Shown here in pieces: positions 55,601-64,000 of a stretch of 64,000 bases of DNA. The notes below the pieces were generated by a model. That model did no database searches, was not told where the DNA came from, and saw only the letters and a program-made list of their open reading frames with translations. The stretch lies in the NCBI GenBank assembly GCA_028673005.1, contig CM054116.1, forward strand, positions 96,120,707 through 96,184,706, read 5' to 3'. The first letter of the stretch is position 1. Each line of letters begins with the position of its first letter. The DNA is from Tanypteryx hageni. Lineage: Eukaryota; Arthropoda; Insecta; Odonata; Petaluridae. Position numbers and translations under genes: made by a program.

Positions 55601-56789
55601 CACATTCTTTTTGCAATTGTAAATCAATAGAGAGATCTTTCCGTAGCTTTTTGTTAACTGTAACATTATAGACGCAATGTCCTGCCTTCATTATGACAAA
55701 GGTTAGCATGTAAACTCGAGTGATATGAACGAATCATGATTACATCTTTAAAAGAATGGAGTATACGAAATAGCAATGTAAGATACCATAATCAGGTTAA
55801 TTTTTCTGGTAAAATTATGTTTTGAATGATGTTCTTTTGCTCAAGATAAACCTTCCTTCAATATTTTGTAGTAATATATTGCGGGAACTGATGATCTCTG
55901 CGATGGGGTCACGAATTGGGACTTCACTTATTTTAATTTGGAGCTGGTTTTCTTTATTTTTGTCTCGAAAAGAGGACATTATTGTCGAAAAAACGATAAG
56001 AGACGATAATATTATAACTAAATGTATAGTTTATATCTGGCACTAATAAGCGTCAAGCTTGCCTATCCAATAATTAATATGCGAGAGACTACATTTATTT
56101 GGAATTACATCTTACAAGCTCGTTGTCAGCGAGAATTATTTGTAAGCACATCTGTGTATTACTTTTAAAATATGATAGGAAGAACGAATTTTTGGATACA
56201 AGGGGTTAGTACTCCAGCTATTTTACAAAGAAATATTAATGTCTCATCAGCATTGTTCGTAAAAAAAATTCAAATTGAATTATTTTCATTTTCCGCCTAC
56301 TGTGTGAAACCATCGAAATGTTAACCATCAAAGTCAATCCTCCTCTAAGACACCACATGCAAAGTGATCGAAATACTCGTTGGGACGACATGACAGTTAT
56401 CGACGTAAGGCGAACGACCTCTTAACAAATCCAATGCCCTTTTTCTTAGGGTTCTTTCGTCTCTTAAAAACGCCCTTAGAACCGCTATAGCCCCTCCTTC
56501 CTCTCAGCCTATCTGATCCCGCCCTTCTCAGCCTACATTTCCCTCTCTAAACTGCCATTTTCTCCCACTCACCCAGCGAAAAAAAACACCGAATGAACGC
56601 AAATACTTTTTAAAATAGCGATATTTTATGCGGTGAAATATTTTGAAGCCCATGATTTCGCTATCCAAGTTGCAAAATTAGCCATTCATCGCTGAATGTA
56701 ATTAATCTTATCCAAATTCATCCAATGTGTTTTAAATTTTATAATGAAATACGCACTAATCATTACGCAAATATAAGGATAAAAACTAA

Positions 56790-56955
56790 TATTCATTTAT
56801 TTATTCATTAATATTTCATATACAGCACAAAAAGAGCCAATTTACAGTGGAATCTATAACTCAACGAGCAACAAACACAAACATCCATGTCCTAGGCGGG
56901 ATTCGAACCCGCGACCTTAGTATCCGTTGGCAGATACTCGAACCACCCGTCTACA
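56790..56955 (-). mobile_element. tRNA-derived SINE
   Basis: On the minus strand the head reads GACGGGTGGTTCGAGTATCT ... GGTCGCGGGTTCGAATCCCG (clear pol III B box). It is followed by a unique body (GGACATGGATGTTTGTG, GAGTTATAGATTCCACTG) and an AT-rich AATAAATAAATG tail. The tRNA-like head is too degenerate for a working tRNA. Confidence 0.7.
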
Positions 56956-57046
56956 TTTTCTGATATCTTTCTTATTTTATAAAAGTCCAGAATTTTAAAT
57001 TTGATAAATAATTTGATAACTTGTAATGAACATGACTCTAAGACAT

Positions 57047-57310
57047 AGGTTCTTAACTCCAGGATCGCGACCCAAAATTGGTTCACCAAGCCATTTTGAG
57101 TGGATCGTCAAAGATCTTCCTTTGCTGTCTATATCCAAATGTGCCATTCCTCCTAACAACCTGTTCAATGCTAATGGCCCGAGAGCTTAAATTCATTTAC
57201 TTATTAAATTCATATTTATTTTATCGTCTATCATAAGTTAACTATTGGAGGACATCGGTCGCCGCGACTGGAATTTTGGTCGGAGCCATATAACGTTAAG
57301 AACCACTGCT
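57047..57310. mobile_element. Small hAT-like non-autonomous element
   Basis: Left end CATAGGTTCTTAAC and right end GTTAAGAACCACTG are inverted. The flanks CTCTAAGA and CTCTGAGG match at 6 of 8, as an eroded 8-bp duplication. Interior is non-coding. Confidence 0.6.
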
Positions 57311-59699
57311 CTGAGGTATTGAATTTTTTTACAATTCCACTCCAATTATTTTCTGATATTTTTCAACATTGTTACAAAGGAAATAAAGAAGTTCAGCACA
57401 TTTTGGCCATTACATTATAAAAATAGAAACCACAACTTTCTTTCTACTTGTTTAAATAATACATCGTAAAAATGTGCAGCGTAAAAAATGCTAGATAAAT
57501 AAATAGGACTACCGTCGCTTAAACGTTAGAAAATTCTGGTAATATAATAATAATAATAGTCTTCAGAAGGAATGTTAGAAAAATAAAACAAAATAACCTG
57601 ACTTAATCTTTCAGGTGAATTTCCATGCCTGCTGGTCTTTACAATAAATAAAATACAGACCTTCAGTGCGTCAAGTGTCGTGAAAATATTATTTACAATT
57701 TCTAAACTATCAGTTATCAATGTACGTAAAAAAAATCTGAAAATCATCATATAGGTATTTAGACATACAATTTTCAAATGACGCTCAATTAAAAACAGGG
57801 TTTTGGAAAAATCCGAAAAGAGGTGAATGAATTCTATCAATAAAACGTGCTTAAACTGGAAGAAGTTCACACCAAGTTGATTAAATGCCAATAATTCCGA
57901 AGTTATACAATCGACAGATTTTAAAAACTAGAGAAAGAACTCATCGATATTTCCAATTGTTTCTAAATTGGTCTCGGAGATATTTTGTCTAATTTTTCAC
58001 CCTCTCTCACCGTCCTAGGAGCGGCAGCAGCGAACGTCGCATCGAGCAGGGCGTCGGTGGGAAAGGCGTCTGGGACACGCAAAGGTTCGCAGGGGACTGG
58101 CCTTGGTAGCAAATGTGAGATTAAAATAAAAGTGTTTGAACAGAAAGCAAAGAGGAGATATCCATCTAGAGCGAAAGTCCCTATTTATAAGTGTATACAT
58201 ATTTGTTTAATAACGAAGCAAATTCGCGTACCATTTATCGTAATAGCCTCTTATGATTACTGCTCAATTAATGTCAATTATTTTAGACAATGCGCTGATT
58301 TATTACAGTGATAGTTAACCGAAAAACAATAGCAGAACCGCCATCCATGAAAGTACGTGTACGTTTACACACCTTACAGCGATCATCATCCAGTTTTCAC
58401 AGCTTGTACGGTGAGGCAAATTTAAATTTGTGGGATTATTAGAAGTGATTTATATAAATGCAGTAATTTGAAATAGTATTCCCACAATTACATTATTCTT
58501 TGACGCATAATATTCAAGACGAATGTTTTTTGCTCAGTAACTTTCATATCCTTCTCGCGTGATAGACGTTCTTATTAACTTCTCGGTATCCGACCTATCC
58601 GCCGCTTTCCTTCGAAGCAATGCTACCATTTGGTGGTATGATGAATTTACGCCAGCAATTTTAAATACATGTTTTTTTCGCTCGTCTAAATGATTTCTCT
58701 CACAATATGTATACCAGGGAAGATATTTTTGGACTTGATTTTAAAGCACTTCTAGATATAGAGGATCACAAGACGAAAATCTTAGCCTTTATCCCGCAGT
58801 TCATAGCTTTCACCACACTGTTTCAAATTTTTAAAGCCTTTCTTAACATAAAATTGTTAAGTTTTTAAAAATAATAAAGTACTTCATATCTACAACTCCC
58901 AATAAGAGCATCTACTAGATGTTTTTATTCTATTACGTATTGTAATAGGCTTTGAATCGCTGGGCTTACATGAAAGCGATATCATATAAACGTAGTAATC
59001 AGTGTTGATACATTACATGGAGTGTATTTTCAATTTGCAAATCCAATTTTGAGTTTCCGCCGTTGCATGACACCCTACTGATGTAATGTTATAATTGTGG
59101 CACATGGCTGTATTTTGGCAAGAGTAAGATAATACCGCAGTAACGTTTAATTTCTTCATCCAATGTGCGTGTACAAGTGAGTTCTTGCGTGTTGCAGAAT
59201 ACCTCCCAGTTTTGAAAGGCAGACGGCTCTGAGAATATTTATTCCAAAAGACGAAAACGCCGAAGATGGATAAATTGTTAGGGGAATAACGTATGAACTT
59301 GAAAACTGATATTAACCTCAATCTAAGAGTTTTCGTATTTCATAAGCGCAAGGAAGTTAAATTGTGGTTAAGGTAACACATTTAACGCAATGCCTTAAAT
59401 ATAAATCAGTAATAACTTAATTTAAAACTATACTGGTTTCCCTATGCAGCATGCATAGCAAAAACGTTTTTTTAGAATGGAAGTCACTCCTACCATACTT
59501 TATCCTATTCTCTATATTTATGCGGTGTTAATTTTATGCGCATCAAGCTTTTTCTGCTAGAATCTAATTCATTCCTTGAAGCATATTCGAACTGATGAAA
59601 ATGAGTGACTTGTGTAAAGTTAATATTTCATGTAGCATTCTCTCTGAATGGTACATTTCAATTTTCATATCCAACCTTTTTAATCTTACGAAAGATTTT

Positions 59700-60112
59700 A
59701 GGCTGGTTTGGGACATTTTAGACCAAATATGAAAATCCTATTTTCAATGGAGTTTCTATGGAGAAGGCCCATATGCGTTCACATTTGTAGTGGAGGACAC
59801 GGTCCAGCCTCGGCACGAACCCATTGGGTCGCTCGTGGAGGCAACTTTAGTTCCAAACCCCTTCGACTCCTAGCCTCTTCGGTTACTATCGGCAATTTCG
59901 GCAACAGCCGAAATAAGCTTGAATCTTTCTGCTAGTTAGGGGCATCCATAAACTACGTCGCGCTGTAGGTGCGGGCCGGAATGCGACCGTGCCGCGACCG
60001 AGGCCTAACCTACAAGTGTATATGGTCTCCGCAAAAATAGTCCTGTCCCTAATAGCGCCCTCACCGCGACCGTCCTCCGACCGTCCCTCTAGCGTGAACC
60101 AGCCTTTTAAGT
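59700..60112. mobile_element. Possible non-autonomous DNA element, AGGCTGGTT ends
   Basis: AGGCTGGTT at the left and AACCAGCCT at the right are inverted. The interior is unusually rich in CG dinucleotides (CACCGCGACCGTCCTCCGAC and CGTGCCGCGACCGAGG). Confidence 0.4.
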
Positions 60113-60480
60113 CGACTGAATTAAAGACAATATAGGAACTCAACTATTTTAATAGTTTTTTTAGTTTGATGAGATACGATATGATAAAATTGAGGTCACA
60201 GATATTATAGCATGCATATACTACTTAAAATAAGACTTCCAAGAGTTTTTTGCTGTGAATAATGGACCGTGCGTATTAAATTTATCTTGAAGTAGTAATA
60301 TTTTAAACATAATCCCAACTAGAATAATCTGAAATTACCCGAATAAATGTAAATACTGAATCCTATTTGACTGCATGTGGAGAAAATTAGGGCTAAACGC
60401 TTTCCGATATCCTGAGCTCATTCCAGAGTAGTATTCCATTAGGTAAAAGACGGGTTTCTATCTTTCTCGATAATAGGACA

Positions 60481-60780
60481 CTAATCGTACAAAGAATCTT
60501 CATTTTCGTTCATTTTTAGTATGGCAAGGACAAAAAATATTGTAAAAAATTGGAGAAGTTTATTTAATATTTCCATCCATATAATCAGAAATTGATATAT
60601 TTTTGCGTAGAAGTAAGCAATGAAACCTTCTATAATAAAATTAACTGTTGTTTTTACTAAAGAGTAAAAATCTTCTTCAGGCGTTTCTTTTGTAAACAAC
60701 ATCATATACGCCGTCACACTTAAGGCCATCAGAATATGATATTCGCCACCTAATACAAAATATATGCAATGTTAATAAAT
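60481..60780 (-). other. Possible exon of a multi-pass membrane protein (unrecognised)
   Basis: After a TTTTGTATTAG acceptor-like site (about 60751) the minus strand is open for about 90 codons to a stop at 60481. It holds a hydrophobic stretch with GEYHILMALSVTAYMMLF, VKTTVNFIIEGFIAYFYAKI and QFLIIWMEILNKLLQFF. The adjoining upstream DNA is also open (LCTASMLILVGYQ, NFLKLLILFINIAYILY) up to an in-frame TAG at the acceptor. The pattern vaguely recalls N-terminal parts of insect chemoreceptors, but no diagnostic motif is present. Confidence 0.25.
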
Positions 60781-61855
60781 AAAATGAGCAATTTTAGGAA
60801 GTTGGTTTGAGGTTGGTAACCGACCAAAATCAACATTGATGCTGTACACAATGGATTCTGAAATGCTGAAATAAAATACGTATTTTCCACCCCCCAAACC
60901 ACCAACATACGTAGATGTTAATTCAAAATGTGATTAATATTGCTTAATATTACTCTCTTCATTGTTTATTATGGAAATGCCACAAATAATGAAACGTAGA
61001 TTTCGAATAAAATAATTTCGTCACATTTATATGGCTGATATGGCTAATATATGGCTATTGGTAAAAATATATGACACCCGTGAGACATAAAGTAGTTAAC
61101 TAGTAACAATATATTTTCTTTCAGAAATCATATTTCATGTGAATTTTGAATTTTAAAATGACAATAGTAGCGATACATTTTGAAAATAGCCTCATTTGCA
61201 TAAAAATTTAACATTTCATAAAGACTCGATAAATTTGTCATTTCTTCGATAGTTCTTTAATTAAAAATTGTCAATTTGCACAAGTTCTTAATTGTCTAGA
61301 CATGGATCTGAATTATCCTGTAATTCGAGTAAGTTAATTATGATAATAATCTGAAAAATCATCAGCTGTCCATCAAACCTTTAAGGAGCAATTACATATC
61401 GGCTGGAGTAATAGTTAGAATTTCAAATGACCAACGTGAATATTTCAACATTCTTTTGTGCCGATACGGACGTGTCATTGCCGTAGAGGAGTAAATTTTG
61501 TGATGATTCAGAACGGTGAATGAGTGGGCGAACTTTCTCATGACCTAAAGGAGACTGACTGCCGTGAATCAGTCACGCCATCTAAGAGCTTTTCCAAGCA
61601 ATCTGCACACAAAATAGCGCTCCAACGGCTTTTTAGGTCTTGAATTATGAGATTGGCAAACGATACGAAAGGTTTAAATAGTACCTGATGAGAAAAGAGA
61701 GCACGCAGGATAGATTGAAAAAGTGACAGTATCCGAAGCAGCGTGATTTTTTAATTCTTACTACGGATTCTCGTCGATTAAATCAGGCTGCACTTTTCTG
61801 TGATTATGTTTACTACGGATGTTTCATGATTGAAATGTGAAAAAGACATAAAACA

Positions 61856-61925
61856 GAGGTGGGCCAGCGGGCCGTCTGTGGCCTCGAGAGCATTTTATGC
61901 GGCCCGCGAAGTTATGATGAAAAAG
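61856..61925. mobile_element. hAT-like element end
   Basis: CAGAGGTGGGCCAGCGGGCC ... ATGCGGCCCGCGAAGTTATG is a common 5' terminus of hAT-type non-autonomous repeats. Opposite end not found. Confidence 0.4.
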
Positions 61926-62507
61926 CGATCCCTTAAATTTTAACACAAATTCAAATTCTTAAAAATTACGATAATAAAACCTCTAATTTTGATATTTTAA
62001 CCCTGAAATCCTTCTTTATACTTGATATTCACTTATATGGTAGCTCAAAATCTCTAGGTAACATTTGATTCTCGATCATTGATAAAAAAAGGCGTCAACC
62101 GATGAAACGGGTGACCTATGAATAATTCACGGAGTGTTTTTATTTTAAAAAAGCAGAGCTTCCTTGCAATCTGGATGATCTCTAAGCTGTTATGACTCAG
62201 GCCAGAAATCAGGCCCATGCTAGAGACCTGGACTCGTAAGCTGTTGAACCCAAGGTCAGGCAGCCATGCTCGGCGACCCGGGTCCTATCTCGGCGTAGAG
62301 AGAGAAAAAGACGGACGGCGTCTGCAAGGGTGCTAGAGTGGGCGGTGGCTAAGTGGTTCAGAAGAAGATGAGGGTCGTGGAAAGGTTAGAGGAACGGTTG
62401 AAAATACGGGCTACCGAGGGTGGGAAAGACAGCGATTTAAATTGGCCGAGGTCACAGCCTTGCCTCGGAGATCGCCTTGAGTAATGGATTCGACCAAACA
62501 CGTTAGG

Positions 62508-62550
62508 AAGAGAGAGAGAGAATGGGAGGAGGGAGGAAGAGAGAGAATTA
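62508..62550. repeat. GA-rich low-complexity tract
   Basis: Purine-only GAGAGAGAGAATGGGAGGAG-type sequence similar to the 20612 tract. Confidence 0.85.
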
Positions 62551-64000
62551 ATCGCAATTCGATTCCGATTGATTTCTCGATGGCCTGATTTTCCACCTGA
62601 GAATTCTCCTTAAAATGTCGTTATTATCGTCTTATTTTCCACGCGATGACAAATTTTAGAGCGCACTCGTTAATTTAACACAGATTCAACCTTGGAGTAA
62701 TGTTATGTTACTTTCTACCGTTTTTACAACTCCGCAAAGTAGTAGGGTAATTATGAAAGATGGCTTATCCATATTATTTTTTCTCCTTTCGAATTTTCGA
62801 GCGACAAAACAACTGCAAGAGAAAAACAAGTGTGGCTTCAGCGGTCGTAAAACGTTATCGTGTATCGAAATATATACCATCCGTATTTTAATTTTTGCCA
62901 ACGTTATATTCTACGGCTCACAAAAACGTAAGTATCCGCTAACACTTTTGCATGTTTGACTTGGTAGGATTGAGCAGTAAGTGCCAAAGTTTTTCATATA
63001 ATTGATTACTATTAAAAAATTATGATATACCTAAGAAAAGCATCCCGTCAGGGGTCTTGCCCGATTTTATATAACTATTGAAATATTTTGTTTCCAAATA
63101 TAAATTTTAGTTTTTAGTAGTTCATGAACAGTAAACCATCACCTTTTACAACAAGCACAACGATATAGCTAAGTAAGACGATCTCAAACCAAACCTGCAA
63201 GACAGGTATATGACCTCTATTCTATCAAAATTAAATATACTAAATTTAAAAAACATTCACCACAATTAAAATGTTATATATATCGTATTTCTCTTACTCC
63301 GTCTGCAACAACTTCCTCCACGCGCCACTGAAGCACCCATGCCAATATTAATCGTTTATATCTCAAAAACGGTAATAGATAAAGGTTCGAAATTTTCCGG
63401 AATTGCTTGATTCACATATAAAAAGTGATTTACGAAAAATATCTGGACAAACGACCCGGATTAGACTACAGGGAATTATTTCTATTTCTCATAAGCTAAC
63501 ACGTAAAAATGGACTTTTCGACGTGCAGACTTTTCTTCATTTGGAAATTAAAATTAGAAAAATTTGACCTTTGATCTTCGGATCTGAACAATTCTAAAGA
63601 AAACATTTTTAAATTTCTTATTCTATTCGTCTTTTATCGCCTTTAGCTTTAAATCGCTCATGTTAATCGTTTGAATGATATATTTTGGAAAAATCTTGAC
63701 ATTTTAACTGTATGTTGCCTTGCCTAGCCTATACATTGTTAAACCTCGAATTCCTATTGTTACTTCAATCCATATAGGTTTAAGCGTGACTTGAAGGCTT
63801 TTATTACGAGATGGAGAGAAATACGAGAGGAGGGGGAAATTATTTTCATAGCAATCAATGTAAACAACATTCGTTGCGTTATTTACGAGAAGGAATACCT
63901 AAAAAAACTTCAATACTATTCAAAGAGAATAAAAATCGTAATAATGAGCTAAACTCAATATTATTAAAATAGAAACGGCATTAAAATCTGAGGAACGTGC

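Larger units (their letters stand above)
47848..64000. other. Gene-poor upstream region of the protease homolog
   Basis: No protein gene with recognisable similarity on either strand over 16 kb. GC-richer islands (about 52130-52260, 54120-54360, 58010-58110, 59790-60090, 62200-62350) stand out from AT-rich DNA. Because exon 1 of the protease homolog appears to have a splice acceptor just before its ATG, the promoter and a 5' UTR exon may lie here. Confidence 0.5.

Noticed and set aside
56880..56955. Possible tRNA gene on the minus strand
   Set aside because: The B box is good but the acceptor stem and A box do not form a sound cloverleaf, and the sequence continues into a SINE body and tail.
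57985..58311. Reading frame beginning MSNFSPSLTVLGAAAANVAS
   Set aside because: Composition-driven Ala/Ser stretch in a GC-rich patch, then random AT-rich codons; no splice or family support.
62705..62959. Frame followed by a consensus GTAAGTAT donor at 62929
   Set aside because: No supported acceptor, partner exon or protein similarity; isolated donor words are common by chance.

Overview
The window is AT-rich eukaryotic nuclear DNA, dense in repeats and with long introns. A CLIP-domain serine protease homolog, a class known from arthropods, together with the transposon set points to an arthropod, probably an insect; the sequence does not let me name the species. There is no sign of bacterial, organellar or viral genome organisation. 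Three host genes can be read exon by exon from splice sites and protein similarity.

Layout. (1) About 1-2825, minus strand: the first two coding exons of ALG1, a dolichol-pathway beta-1,4-mannosyltransferase; the rest lies beyond the left edge. (2) 2826-3310: a 485-bp divergent intergenic region between the ALG1 and ANKRD54 start codons. (3) 3311-23681, plus strand: a complete six-exon ANKRD54 orthologue of 430 residues. It has a 14.7-kb second intron full of transposons: a hAT element with exact 8-bp target duplication, a pogo-type element, a decayed transposon gene, Helitron-like elements with a 220-bp internal repeat, a perfect 41-bp hairpin and a non-autonomous DNA element that recurs in intron 4. 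(4) 24.2-30.1 kb: intergenic, with a second pogo-type copy. (5) 30098-47847, minus strand: a complete seven-exon gene for a secreted 590-residue CLIP-domain serine protease homolog. His and Asp of the triad are kept but the catalytic Ser is Gly. It has a Pro-rich N-terminal repeat, a Thr-rich linker and an unusual Thr-rich C-terminal tail. Its introns carry Tigger and pogo remnants, a transposon-derived reading frame, a large fold-back element and two short well-formed Helitrons. (6) About 47.9-64 kb: no gene I can support; it holds AT microsatellites, a LINE 3' end, a divergent 150-bp tandem repeat, a tRNA-derived SINE, small hAT-like elements and several GC-richer islands. A 5' untranslated exon of the protease homolog may lie here.

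The three host genes have unrelated roles (N-glycan precursor synthesis, an ankyrin adaptor, an extracellular immune/protease cofactor). The only likely regulatory link is the head-to-head ALG1/ANKRD54 pair. I found no CRISPR array, rRNA, functional tRNA or new multi-gene system. The observations most worth checking are the perfect intronic hairpin with 15-bp flanking repeats, the full structure of the protease homolog, and the Helitron, pogo and hAT family relationships.
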